A stretch of DNA of 64,000 nt from Nansenia antarctica (Eukaryota; Chordata; Actinopteri; Argentiniformes; Microstomatidae), in assembly GCA_963989245.1 (NCBI GenBank), contig OZ022341.1:46606725-46670724 (forward strand). The letters are read 5' to 3'. Positions 14,033-26,453 of the stretch are shown here, piece by piece (the stretch's first letter is position 1; every line of letters begins with the position of its first letter). The translations under genes were made by a program, and so were the position numbers. The notes under the pieces are model-generated. The model did not search any database and was not told the DNA's origin. It saw nothing but the letters and a program-made list of their open reading frames with translations.

Positions 14033-15129
14033 CATACTTGTTCTCACTCATCTCACACACAGGCCTGACACACATGCAGAAACACCAAGACACGCATGCA
14101 CTCCCAATTGTTCTCCACTGCTGCCTCACCTAGCAACTAGCTAGCACACAACCCTGGCACACAACAACTCACTTCTATTTTAGGTCCAGCACTTTTGTCT
14201 TTGCTTTTGTTCTTCATTCTGCTCCCACACCCTTCCTCCGTGTTGTTGAAAGTTGATTACAGTGACTTTTCCACTGGTAGTGTTAGCTGTTAGTTATATC
14301 TGAAGAACTGCTATTTATTTTCCTATAGGCATTCATAGTCTTCTCTGGCTGGATGTTGTTTTCACTCAACTCCATAGGGTTTGGCCCTGCATACAATTGG
14401 AATCTGATTGACTTTTTTTCAGGGTATCAATTTGTTAGTTAACATGCTTGCAAGCCACCCACCACCTCTAAAAATGGCATTCTTTAATTCACCAAGAATG
14501 ATAACCTCTCTTCATGAGTAATGCGACTCCCCTTTTGACTGAATTTGAGGTTTTCTATGCCTAAAGACTAGACGTAGATTCTGAATTTGCCTTGAGACGC
14601 GGCTACTTTAAGCTTCTATGGGACCAATAAGCCAATAAGTCTATAAGTTATAAATCCTCAATAGGATTCCATAAACATGAACTTGGGAGTTTTTTTCAAA
14701 GCAATGTCATGGTCTTGGAGAGCAGAATCTTCTATCTGTGTCCCAGACAAAGCTAGTATTTGCGCTTATGATATTTATACTGTAGCCTGTTATGTGGTGA
14801 TGTGTGGAAAGAACATGCTTACGCAGTGGTCACAATCACAAGATGTTTGGCTTTTTAAAACACTTAAGAGACCTCACATCCTGAAGACATGTTGGGAAAC
14901 ACCGGTCAACATTCGCCACTCAAGGGCATTCACATTTGGCGGTGGAATTACCATTTAAAGCAGGTGGTCGGTGGAGATATATCCATTGTCCTAGCCACTA
15001 GTGCTTCCGGCCCATTCCTCGCGGTGCTAGCTTTATCAGCCCCCTATCAGAGAGCTAAAGAAAGCAAAGCCGGCGCCCACTCGGTAGGCTGCCCTGGCAC
15101 AGCTGGAGGAGCCGGTCAGAGACATTACT

Positions 15130-15213
15130 CAGCTATTAAATTGTTATTTGCAGGTGCCATCAGCTATTAAACTGTTATTTGCAGGTGTCATCAGCTATTA
15201 AACTGTTATTTGC
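15130..15213. repeat. 31-bp tandem repeat, 2.7 copies
   Basis: The unit CAGCTATTAAACTGTTATTT plus GCAGGTGTCAT occurs at 15130, 15161 and 15192 (partial), with two or three substitutions between copies. Each full unit contains TTATTTGCAG followed by GT, a weak acceptor-like string. It follows a 200-bp stretch without obvious repeat character (14930-15130). Confidence 0.9.
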
Positions 15214-16083
15214 TGTGTTGATAAAAAAAAAAAGGAGATACCCTCCCCCCCACCTCCGCTCCCTTCCCCACAAAGCCTGTGGTATTTCTTCCAGACGGGG
15301 TCACCACTCCTGGGCCGTGGAAGTTAAGCCGGAGGAGTCGTGGGTCGCACAGGGCCACTAACCGTCTCTCAGACGGCCACTCCGCCGTCGCCATGATGAA
15401 TCGGCCCTTTGATATTTATCTGCACTTCGGGGTTCAGTAGGGATCTTCATAAGGACAGTGTGTATTGTTTCCCAAGGTCTGCTTGGAAGTAGAAAGGCCC
15501 TTAACCAAAGTAATCATCAACATAGAGAGAGTGTCAGGAAGCAGACGTCCGGAACGACTCACCATCTGCCTGGAATGAAAATACACTTTGAGAACTTCTT
15601 AATCTGTCAGATTTCAGTCATAGACTTTTATATATATATAACATTGTTCAAATGAGATGCATATTTATATGAGTCTCAGTGTGTTTACTGTAATTAATAT
15701 CATATTCATGGGTGCTATCCAAATTATGGAAGTACTTCATTCGTTTTTTACGTTCAATTATTTTCCGCCTGTGCTGTTTTTTTGGGACAGCAGGTTCATT
15801 TATTACACGCATCATTAGTTTGAGCCCCCAAGGTACCGCACCTTCTTTTTCCTGTTTTAATCCTTTTTTATCATTACAATGACACTACTTTTCCATGATT
15901 CTGACCCTAGACTGCCAGACAGGCAATTTGCTATGGTTTTCAATTTTTCCAAGGTTGTTACATTAAAATAGCTATACCTTATCTATACTGGACACTGAAT
16001 AAATGACTTTAACTCTTCACCACTGAGAGTGAGATGAATTCAAACACTGCTTTGTGTTTATCATTAATTCTTTCCATTATACT

Positions 16084-16178
16084 ATTTATTTTATTTTATT
16101 TAACCTTTATTTAACCAGGCAAACATGTAAGAACAAATTCTTATTTACAAATGCAGCCTGACCAAAAAGCAATGGCGC
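16084..16178 (+). repeat. Dispersed repeat with 'tttatttaacc' motif
   Basis: Contains TTTATTTAACCAGGCAAACA and 'gtaagaacaaattcttatttaca'-type sequence. I recognise this pattern as an abundant dispersed repeat in salmonid and related genomes, probably the 3' end of a retroelement. Exact family and boundaries are not established. Confidence 0.5.
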
Positions 16179-17283
16179 CTTGCATGGTAGTTTATACTAA
16201 CTATTCTCTGTACACTATGGTATTATATACAGTACATAATGCCTTACAGGCTCATAGTTTCCATGACTCTGGACTACTTTTATAGGAGGATATTCATTCT
16301 TGACCCTTTGTGGGTGAAAGACCAGAGGTGACCTTGGCCTGATGCCTACTGGGATGCCATGGGTTGTGAGGGGGCAGCATGCAGTCTTTGGTGTGACCCC
16401 CCCCCCCCCCTTCCCCCCAGTCTCTGTGAGGTGGGGTTTGTGTGAAGTGCTTCCAGACTCCTGGCTCAACATCTAGGCCCAGCCCCAGGACCCAACACAG
16501 AGGCCAGAGGCACTTTAGTAGGCTTGTCTGAATGCCTTTCTTTACCATGAAGCCACAGACTCACCCACACTACTGCTCTGTTACCACTGACACTACAGAA
16601 GTGCTCTATTCAGTCATAACCTTGAGCTCCCATCAAGCCAGGCAAACTCAATCATCCACAGCTTTCAAGTATTTAAGATGATTTCAGTAGCACTCTACAG
16701 CTCGGAATAACCATGGTAATTACCAGTAATTACCCGTAGTTACCAGTAACAAGAAATACAATTACCATGTTATTACCAGATAAGTTGGACTGTAGTTTCC
16801 ATGTCATTAGTTTTGCATGAAGGATGCTTGAACAGAGAAGGTAGTTACTACTCTATGAAATAAGGTGGTATCAGAGCTGGGAAATGATATTATTTCCTGT
16901 TTCCATTTTATTCTAGCCTTGTACATTTTGGCCTTGTACTTGTACGGTCTTAACCTCACATCTAATAACATGGCTTCATGCTTAGAACCGTCCACTTTCT
17001 CTTCCCCCACTGAGCAGCTCTCTCTCACACACAACCCCTGCACTGTTGGCTCCAGTGTCTCCTCTTCTTTTGTCTTCCTTCTGTGCTCCTCTGCAGTGTT
17101 CCTCACCGTGGGCCTTGGTTGACAATGAGATGCAAATGCATGGAGTAATTGAGAATATTGAGTATTGCTGTTGTTTATCTAGAGTCTAATGGGACACAAG
17201 AGCAGGTATAGAAAAGCTGCTTATCTGCAGTATAGGCTACATGAGCAGAATGAAGATTACACAACAGCACACGCACACGCACA

Positions 17284-17284
<1 letters not shown>

Positions 17285-17346
<62 letters not shown>
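17285..17346. repeat. (CA)n microsatellite
   Basis: About 31 uninterrupted CA units. Confidence 0.97.
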
Positions 17347-17351
<5 letters not shown>

Positions 17352-18256
17352 GCTGTCTAGAAGAGAGACAGGAGCTGTTGAAGGCAGAGGAGGATTCATG
17401 TAACTCCTGTGAGTGTTTGGACATGTGTTGGCTTTGTTTGATGTCTATTCCCTTTAGTGGCAATTCTGTACCCTTCTCTTCGGTCATAGATTATAGATAG
17501 AGTACATCATCTATGCAGTGCTGCACAAGAGTACAGTCAGGGGGAAACTAACATAAACAATCTATTTACAGCAATGTGGAAACAGACTACCAAAGTGGTG
17601 GTGGAGGTAAATAACTGTATGAATGTTCCATAACAATTGTAATACACGCATGCTTTCATATTTGACAACCACACAGCTGATAAAGGGGTCCTGTTAACTT
17701 GGAGCGATCGATATGCTAACCGACTTGTTACCCAATATAATGATGTTCCCCAATGGATGACATACTAGTCAACGAGCGATTTTCTTTTACTGCACAATCA
17801 TTTTCTAGTTCAATAGCTGGCATGTGCATGTGCTGGCATGTGCACTAAGTGTGCGCCTATCAGCACAACCCTGGTGTGCATTAATGCTTACTTAATGGCC
17901 ATAATATACGGCATTCTAGAAATATCAGCATGACCATGTCTGTAGACTGCCTTTTAAACATTTTCCCCATCAAGGACAGCATTTCATATGGCAGGACTAG
18001 GAGAACCTCTGAACCTTTTGTCTGCCCAGCTCTGTTTCTCTGTTGAGCAAAGCGGCTCCCGACCGCTCCGAGCGTTAAGAGTGTATTGCTACTGTGAAGC
18101 CTGCTCTGTAGTGCGGCCATATCGGGCTCTGGGGGTTGGGACCTGTGTGTGTGTGTGTGTGTAGAGCAGTGCAGAGCTCAGCTGGAGAGCCATTAGCCAT
18201 GCTGAGAGCATTACCTGGCTCCCTCTCAATTGAGACACACATGCATTCTTACTATG

Positions 18257-18266
<10 letters not shown>

Positions 18267-18313
<47 letters not shown>

Positions 18314-18360
18314 ACGCACACATACACAGAGACGCACGCACACAAACACACACACACACA
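18267..18360. repeat. (CA)n microsatellite, compound
   Basis: A perfect CA run (18267-18309) is followed by CA variants with G and T interruptions up to 18360. CA-like sequence continues in degenerate form to about 18535. Confidence 0.95.
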
Positions 18361-18767
18361 TACACAATCATGCATTCATACACCCTCATACAGTGCCTTC
18401 ACTTTCATTCACGCAGACACATACACACTAGTAATAGTACCCACACGCAAACTGCTCTATAACCGCATGCACACACATACACAGACACAAAAAAATATTT
18501 TTTTATATATACACACACCCACACACCACACATTCACCCAGATTCAATATGTTGCCATCTACCCTGTAATCTTGGACATGAACAGTAGAAGAAATGGTGT
18601 ACATTGGCTCACTATGCAGTAAATGTTTTGATGTTTGCTAAGACAAAACCTCATTCAATTCTTGTCTCAAACAGTCTTGTCTCGAACATTGTTCCTGCGT
18701 TCAGCTTTGTGATAATGTCATACACAGAACGGGGATGGGGGCGTGTGCACATGTTGTGTGTTTGCAG

Positions 18768-18777
18768 GTGTGTGTGT

Positions 18778-18816
<39 letters not shown>

Positions 18817-18902
18817 TGTGTGCGTGCGTGTGTGTGTGCGTGCGTGTGCACATTTTGTGTGCCCCCCCAACTACCCCCCCCCCCCCACACACACACACAC
18901 AC
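18768..18902. repeat. (GT)n with TGCG variants, then poly-C and (CA)n
   Basis: GT units with TTTG and TGCG interruptions (18768-18850) are followed 15 bases later by two C runs and a short CA run (18864-18902). A GT block followed within 60 bp by a CA block on the same strand gives a potential large hairpin. Confidence 0.9.
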
Positions 18903-20072
18903 CTCCCCCATAGTACCCCCACTAGCCTCTATGTCCAGTAGCATGTGGTGGAAAACAAGACGTATCCTGTCACATTAAAGTGCTAACACAATTTGCACAT
19001 CTTGGCTAATAAAGCGACAGGGAAATTGCTGCCAGCAGCTTTTCTCTAAAATCTCCCCGTAATTCCTCATGAGCTTTAGTATTATAGCCTCACTATGCAG
19101 CCAGAGATTAACTTCCACATGATGTTTGAGTTTACTGTTGCAATGCCACTGCGGCTGTGTGGCTTGTGGCTAAGTGACTCAGGGAAATGGACTCTCATAC
19201 ACTCGATGCATATACAATCGACTCTATGCATACAGTAGATGTATGTATATTGTCCTTTCCCTATTGCCATTAAGTACAGATACTGTAACTCTTACTTTTT
19301 TACCTCATGCACTGCATGGAATTGTGAGATGTCATAAATGCATGTTTCATTATCATACGCTCATTTGTCATTCAGGATGTGTCACGGCATTGTCCATCAT
19401 CCTCCTGATCCTTATCTTTGATGTGCTTTGTAGTCTCCGACTTGATACTCAACTCTTCAGTCCTTGACCTAGAGTGGGTATCCATGCTGCTCTGAACCAA
19501 TCAGCATTCAACGTGGCCATCCTCTGTCAGTCAGCGCTCAGTGTGAATCTAAACCCAGCCCTCCCTCCTTTATCCCAGCATGCTGTGCAGCAGACCCAGT
19601 GGGACACATCCCAATTTTGACAGCTCCAACCTGCACATCAACCCTATGTCTATCTCCCCCTACAGAATACTACCCCCTTGCCTTGGTTTGAAAAATATGA
19701 TTTAAGCACATCCTAAGTCAATTTGGCTAAGTGTTGCAGCGAGGTAGGCTGTGTCACCGGTGACATTAAAATTGGCGTTTTTGTGACAAGGCCATTGCAG
19801 AACATTTTATCGTCTGGGGCCAGTCTGCCGAAGTTACGGCTTGGCCCCTTCAGATAAGTCAAGGCAAGTCTGACAGCTCTCCCCCGGTCCAGGCATGGTG
19901 CCACAAGTCATTAGGAATGCAAATACGGTAACAGTGATTGAGAAACATGTCCATCATTGAGATAGTGGTTGTGGTACCTGCGGAGAGAGAGGGGGAGGGG
20001 GGCGTAATGAGATCAGTTTACAAGGAGAACTCATCAGTATGCTTCCTCAGACATCACCCATTGTCACCTTTA

Positions 20073-20085
20073 TACACACACACGC

Positions 20086-20120
<35 letters not shown>
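20073..20120. repeat. (CA)n microsatellite
   Basis: About 22 CA units with two CG interruptions near the start. Confidence 0.95.
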
Positions 20121-20122
<2 letters not shown>

Positions 20123-20177
20123 ATCACTGACGCAAACACACTGTATAGTACATTCTGTCTCTACTACACTACTATTC

Positions 20178-20312
20178 TCTGGCCCAATCCCATGTCTTAT
20201 TTTTACCCCTACCCCTTGTTTTCGAGTGCCACTTGCTTTTCGGCTTGCCCCTCATAACAGAGTTACAAGGGGTAGTGGTTGAAATCTTCCCCTATGAAAT
20301 GGGACAACCCTT
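20178..20312. mobile_element. Probable miniature inverted-repeat element
   Basis: The left part reads TGGCCCAATCCCATGTCTTA and the right part ATGAAATGGGACAACCCTTC, which pair imperfectly as inverted ends. Internal CCCCTACCCCTTGTTTTC and ACAAGGGGTAGTGGTTGAAA also pair. I recognise the 'cccaatcccat...accccttccccttg' theme from other fish genomes. Target duplication not identified. Confidence 0.5.
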
Positions 20313-22854
20313 CAAGACCCTGATACGTCATCAGTAGTATCATAGAAAAAGCATGGATGCTCGTGATTCGTTCACAATTTATGTTCATGACAGAATAGCA
20401 GTGCTTTGTAGGCTAGCAACCCATGCTCCTATCCTGCCAGTCTGCACTGATATTAGAGGAGTGGTAACAAGGTAACAAGGTAACAACAATTTTGCTGCTG
20501 GATTTTAGTAACATTTCGGCCGTCATTATGCCATCAAAGGGGGGAAATGTGACATGGAAATATGTCAAAATGCTGGACTGTCATGCACAAATCAGTCTTC
20601 AAACAATGTTGTAACGTTAGCTAGTTAGATAGAGACATCAGCATACTAGGGAATTTTTGGTTGTGTTTGTTATAAAGAAAAGGTCTATAATACATTGAAA
20701 TGACATCTACCTCCTAAGCCACAGTCGCCCCACGTGTCTTACAGCACCACATGTGGTCAATGCTGGTATAGCCAGATAATACGTTGACACAGAATGTATT
20801 CTTTGGTCTCCAGAAACAATCCTCCAGAACGAATTAATTTGGAGACTATGTTACAGTTGACATGTAATTTTAGGACATTTCAGCTTGTCAGAACCATATA
20901 ATGATCATACGATATCCCTCACTTTTCCTTTATTATCCCATCATGGGAAATTAAATTGGCATCAACCTACACATTTGAGAATGTATCATTGTATGTTTAT
21001 CCTTGATATGGATGCTTCATGGTTCCTAAATATATTGAATTATAGCATCGTTTCTCATACGTCATACAAACATGGGTTTATATTTAGTGGCTCTCCCACG
21101 GAGCATGAAATATGGACTTCCATGTTCCACGTTCCATGTACATCTGTGCATTGCATTCTGGGAACTTGAGTGATTGACAGGTCAGCACTTGTAGGCTTAA
21201 ATTTATGCATGCGCCATGATACCCCCTTAAAATGTTCTCCAGCGCAAGGTCATAATTTAACTTCCCTTCTATTTACTTCTCTCCCTTGATAGCATTGCTC
21301 GTAATTTATTGTATTGTTTTAATTAAATGGATTGCGAGAGGCTTAAGTGCCAAGGTTTTAAGACAAGCTATTTTTTAAGAAGCACAAGGTTATCTGAATT
21401 CTAAAACTCCACCGGCGAACTGCTTGCACATAAAGCTTGTCTATAAAGTTCAATAGGCCCTAAACTGAGCCGTGTGTTAGCCGGATTGGAGGGTTACAGA
21501 AGAGGACGCTGGGAAGGAGGGAAAGTGTCTTCACAGTGGACTATAGAGGCCCTAGGCCTAGAGGGACAATCTAAAAGGCTTGATGTGGATATGCAGTAGG
21601 AATAGCGAGATTGACGAATATATTCACTATGGAAGACTGGATGAGCACTCTCCTGCATTTCCAGTTTTGCCGAGGGGAAGATTAGACAGTCATGGATTCA
21701 GAGTAGTAGTCCATATAGTTAGTGGTGTGATTTCCATCTAACCAGGGTCATATAGACCCTGTTTTTTTCCCCCATTTCCATCACAAACATCCAAAAAGGC
21801 AGTTCAATGTGTTTTACAGATGGGCATTCACAAAAACTAAAAAACACAGCAAGAAGAGTATAAATGCAAACGGATAAATATATTAGAAAACACAGCAGCA
21901 GGTACAGCATAATGTAAAAGGAAACCACATGCACAGTTGTGTGTTCCGTGTGTCCCTTTTTTACTGCTTACACAGTAGTTATAGCCGCAAGACAACACCG
22001 TCAAAAGCCACATCGATATATACTTTCCATTAGATAAGCATGCAACATGTTGACATTCCTTAGACGAAAAAAACGGATTCACATTCTTGTTGAAACTACA
22101 GGTATCTTGTCTATGGGCTCTCCTGATAGCACCAGAGCTGTAACCTTTAGCTAATGCTGCACAGTCCCTCAACCACTGCAGCACTACATTGTCCCCATTA
22201 TTTGTCATGCTCCAGAATGTAAACACTGTTACGACTGAAGGCCTAAGACGTCTCAACGTCATAAACAAACCACTACCACTACAAATACACATACCCAAAA
22301 TACAGTCCTGCCTAACATAATACTATCTAAAGAAACACAGGGCGGCGGAAAAAGAGAAACTAAATGGTGTTAAATAAGGCTATTAAGCTATGCTACTAAG
22401 TAAACAAAAGGAATGCTATAAGAAAAACCATAGTCAAAGGAGGAAACTAAATGACTCTCCACCCTGTGATATTAACTAATCTAAACTACATTCTACCTAC
22501 AAAAACTTAACTAAACCCATAATTCCCAAATAAAACCCAAACAAAAACAACTACAAAGAACTAAACAAACCCTAAGGCTTGACATAATAGGCAACAACAC
22601 ACAGGCAGGGTTGAGGGGGAGAGAGAGTCTGTGTCCAAAGGCTCGAGCCTTTATAGAGCCAAGCTGCTGATTCTCATGTGCCAATCTTGGGGCAGCAGGT
22701 GGAATGCGTCTGCAATCAGTCCCCAGCAATTAGTACCTCCATTTGGCCCCGCCTCAGCCACACCTCCTCAGGAAGCCATCCTTAAATAAAACATAGAACA
22801 TAATGGGCTAGGGGCATAACAACACACACATGGTTCTCCTGGGACGCGCTCAAA

Positions 22855-23290
22855 GGTAAGAGGTAGATGGAGAGAGGGACAGAGGGGAGGGGAGTAGAGC
22901 GTAGGGGGGAGAGGGATTAGGGGGCAGAGAGGAGAAGTAAGAGACATAGAGAGTATGGAACAAGGTAGAGGTGATAGAGAAGTAGAGAGGAGGGGGACAG
23001 GAGGAGAGGAGGCATAAGAGAGATAGAGAGTAGGGAAAGGGGGAGAGAGCAGCAGGGAGAGAGAGTATTGGGAGAGGGGGAAAGGAGTGGGAGAGAAAGA
23101 GAGTGCAGGAGGCAGAGAGAGTGCATGAGAGAGTTGGGGGATGAGGGAAAAGGGTGACAGGGCAGGAAGGGGAGAGAAGGAAAAGAGAAAAAAAAGGAGA
23201 GTGGGAGTGCAAGATAAAGTATTGGCAGAGGTGGTAAAGCATAGAAAGCAGAAAAGGGAGAGAGGGACTGGGAAAGAGAGAGAGACTGCA
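22855..23290. repeat. Approximately 430-bp polypurine tract, G/A-rich
   Basis: Nearly all bases on the + strand are A or G, with repeated GAGAGAG, GGGGGAGAG and AGGAGG motifs and few pyrimidines. Long open frames on the other strand, rich in Ser, Leu, Pro and Phe, are composition artefacts. Tracts of this kind can form triplex (H-DNA) structures. Confidence 0.85.
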
Positions 23291-23322
23291 CTTTCTGTGC
23301 TGAGTGTGAACACACACACTTG

Positions 23323-23577
23323 CCTCGGACACCCAGGTGAGCTACGTCAGCCCCACTCCCGCCTCCTCAAGGCCTCGGACACCCAGGTGAGCTACGTCAG
23401 CCCCACTCCCGCCTCCCCAAGGCAGAGGACACCCAGGTGAGCTACGTCAGCCCCACGCTCGCCTCCCCAAGGCCTCGGACACCCAGGTGAGCTACGTCAG
23501 CCCCACTCTCGCCTCCCCAAGGCCTCGGACACCCAGGTGAGCTACGTCAGCCCCACTCTCGCCTCCCCAAGGCAGAG
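23323..23577. repeat. 50-bp minisatellite, five copies
   Basis: Five units start at 23323, 23373, 23423, 23473 and 23523, exactly 50 bp apart. They are nearly identical, with small variants (CCTCGGAC or CAGAGGAC at the unit start). Each unit contains CCCAGGTGAGCTACGTCAGC, so CAG followed by GTGAGC, a strong 5'-splice-site match, recurs five times. There are no spacers, so this is not a CRISPR array. Confidence 0.97.
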
Positions 23578-24225
23578 GAAAATTATCCTCTCCGCTCGTT
23601 TTCTCCTGCTAGAGAGAGACATTGATTCCTGTTCACCACCTCTTTCACTGGGATTTGAAGGATATAAAGAGCAACATTTGCCCTCCGGTTTTTCACACCT
23701 CCTACCTTACAAAGTACTCGCTTCAGTGGGTCCAGTCGGTCAGCCTTCCTCCCTCGTTCCACTCAAGAGCCCCATTGATCCGTCACACAATGGCCCAAAC
23801 CCTGGGACCAGCACCTACATTGCTACTGTGTAGTGCTTGTCCTGTACTTGATGGCAGAGGTGTTGTTAGGATCTTGAAACATCCGGGGCTTAGCCCAGCC
23901 TATGTTTCATCGATGGGGGTGGGGGGGGGGGGGTTATTTAGGGGGTGACGGTAGCAGAATGTTTGATTGACGGGTGGTAGCTTGCGCTAAATCGATGGCG
24001 ATGCGTTAAATCGATGGTGATGCAGTAGATGATTCTTTGGGTTCCCCCCCCCCGAGGATCCAGAGATCCGGTGCTATTCAGAAAACATTCGGAGCCCTGG
24101 ACGCCCAGGCCTAACGACGTCACTGCTTGACGGACTCCGCCTGAGAGAGGATGTGTAGAGTTCCTGGACACAGTATGCCATCCGTGGCTTGGCTTGGCTG
24201 ACTGAAACTCTCACTCCACTAGTCC

Positions 24226-24246
24226 GGGGGGGGGGGGGGGGGGGGG
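24226..24246 (+). repeat. Poly-G run (21 G)
   Basis: Twenty-one consecutive G, with shorter G runs at 23922-23932 and 24280-24290. Potential G-quadruplex; also an error-prone site in sequencing. Confidence 0.85.
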
Positions 24247-24763
24247 CTTGAAGGCTGGGTGAAGAGGCTTGGAGTAAGGTGGGGTGGGGGTGTAGGATCC
24301 ATTATGTTCAGTTTTGCAATTCCTCCCTGTAAATGGGGCGATTGAGGTAAGCTGATCCTTGTGCTGTGCCTATAGGGAACCTGGACTTAGAGCTGAGGTG
24401 GGCACACATCAAGGCTGAAAGGCTGCAAGGCCTGAAGGACCCCACTAAGCTCTCTTTCTCTCTCTATCTCCCCCCCCCCTCTCTCTTTCACCCTCTCTCT
24501 CTCTCCAACCTTCCTTCAGTAGCTCATCCCACAGGGTGCTGCTCAGAAATTCTCCAGGCCTCTCGGTAGACCTGAGCTAAACATAGGGCTCCGCTACTTA
24601 ATGTGAATGCTCAGTGAGGGTTCAACCTCTCTTCCGCATCATATCCCCTGCTAACATTGGATAGCAACAGAATTTCACAGAGGACACTATTCCCTGAAGC
24701 TGTGAACTAGCATTTCAACAGAATTCTCAGATAAACATGTCTCTGTAATAAATGATGACATCA

Positions 24764-24793
24764 TTAGTAGTAGTAGTAGTATTATTACTACTA
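24764..24793. repeat. Palindromic triplet run (TAG/TTA/CTA)
   Basis: TAGTAGTAGTAGTAGTATTA is followed at once by TTACTACTAG, so the triplet run folds on itself. Confidence 0.8.
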
Positions 24794-24927
24794 GTTTTAT
24801 TATTGTGGTCAGCAACAGTGTTCCAGGTACGAATTTATTTTAGTGAACACATATTTGGCACTCATTTGTAGCTTATAAACTCTTTCTGCCGGGACCCTCA
24901 AGACTCCACCCACACTAAAATGTTATT

Positions 24928-25022
24928 GCGGGCAAGGCTAGCCTTGTGGTTAGGGAGGTTAGCCAGTAACACCACGGTTGTTGGCTCAATCCCTGGATGT
25001 GAGCCAGTGATTAGAGGGATTA
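24928..25022 (+). mobile_element. tRNA-derived SINE fragment (second family)
   Basis: GCCTTGTGGTTAGGGAGGTT resembles a tRNA box A region and GGCTCAATCCCTGGATGTGA a box B region. A second copy with the same order of motifs is at 38405-38500. It ends in an AT-rich tail. Family name not assigned. Confidence 0.6.
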
Positions 25023-25546
25023 TAATATTATTATTATAATTACATTACATTATAAAGTAAGAGTAACAACCTTTTTTGTTCTATACTCAACTTTAACCGT
25101 GAAGTTTTGTAAAATAATTATCCTGAAGGGCTGCAGACTTTTAGTGATAATAATAATCACCCTCTGTACTTAAGTGCATTGCATTGTTGAAATCGCTATG
25201 CAAAAGAGGCTGTTGATCTTTTTAAATGTCAGGCTGTTCTCCACCAGGCCTGATTTTTATAGATGTTGTTCTCCCTTCATCTCACTCTCTCTCTCTCTCT
25301 CTCTAACTATAACTTCAGAGTCTATGCTGCTGTATAACCCATATCGATGTCCACGCAGCCACACATCGATCCATTGATCCCAATACTATTGCATTTGATT
25401 GATGTGTACGTGCTCTCTGATTGGATGTGGATCACCACACTCCTTTGTTAGGTACAGATGACGAAAAGGAAACCTTCAGTGGATGCATTGTTCTCCCCAA
25501 CTCTGTTGATGACAAATGTAATGATGCTGTTTACTCTTGTGGATGC

Positions 25547-25634
25547 TTAGGAGACAGTGGTTTAGTTATTGCATGGTGGCGCCCCTGGTGGATGGTTAGG
25601 AGACAGTGGTTTAGTTATTGCATGGTGGCGCCCC
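25547..25634 (+). repeat. 49-bp direct duplication
   Basis: TTAGGAGACAGTGGTTTAGT and the following bases to GTGGCGCCCC occur at 25547 and again at 25596, identical for 39 bp and separated by 10 bp. A recent local duplication. Confidence 0.95.
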
Positions 25635-25871
25635 ATAAACTCCCTTAATGAGCGAATCATCTCGTCTGCCAAGTCGGTAATGAGGTCCAATGGAAACATA
25701 CGAATGGCTGCGTATAGGGCCACATGCGAGTGGAGAGAGGGCTTATTGAATGCAGTGCGGTACTGTATGTCGTAGCTTATAGTGGATGATTGGACAAAGA
25801 CACGGCAGAGAGAAATGATTAGCCCAGTGCATCAGCTGAGCATGATTCAAGTCTGTTCCTGACTCTCTCAT

Positions 25872-25911
<40 letters not shown>
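25872..25911. repeat. (CA)n microsatellite
   Basis: About 20 CA units. Confidence 0.95.
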
Positions 25912-25913
<2 letters not shown>

Positions 25914-26241
25914 CCTTTTGTCTTGGATTGACCAAGCATAGGAACATTCTCCCCCCCCGTCCTCCTCTTTTGCGTTGTACAGTAGCATCCTGTTCATCCT
26001 GTGTGTCTCCTCTGGTGATCAGGCATCCCATCGACTGTTTCCTCCACACAGAAGCAGCTGCCATTGCTGTAGCTTTTTTTATTTTTTTATTACTCTGACT
26101 AAGAGAGGCTTAAGAAAGGCAGAGGGAGATAAGGAAGAGGAAAGAGAGTGCAGACAATCGCATTAGGACTTTTTTTTCCGGCCAGGGCTAAGGCCAGGGG
26201 TTGGGGATTTTAATGTGTCCTGGTGTCCTGGTGTCCTGGAG

Positions 26242-26294
<53 letters not shown>

Positions 26295-26359
26295 TATGTG
26301 TGTATGTGTGTGTATGTGTGTGTATGTGTGTGTATGTGTGTGTATGTGTGTGTATGTGT

Positions 26360-26425
<66 letters not shown>

Positions 26426-26453
26426 CTGTGGGTCTGTGGGTCTGTGGGTCTGT
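26242..26453. repeat. Compound (TG)n / TGTGTGTA octamer / GGGTCTGT octamer array
   Basis: A perfect TG run, then about seven TGTA-containing units mostly 8-10 bp long, a second TG run, then four GGGTCTGT units (26422-26453). The order shows successive expansions of different mutated units. Open frames across it are artefacts. Confidence 0.95.

Noticed and set aside
22768..23332. Overlapping 130-183-codon frames on the - strand
   Set aside because: They translate the purine tract into Ser/Leu/Pro/Phe-rich text in three frames at once, which is a composition effect.
23323..23577. CRISPR-like repeat array
   Set aside because: Units are contiguous without spacers, and the context is vertebrate intron.
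24360..24569. Possible upstream il1rapl1 exon after a CCTATAG string
   Set aside because: The peptide (starting NLDLELRWAHIKAERLQG) does not resemble the Ig2-Ig3 linker, and the frame runs into CT-rich low complexity with no suitable donor.
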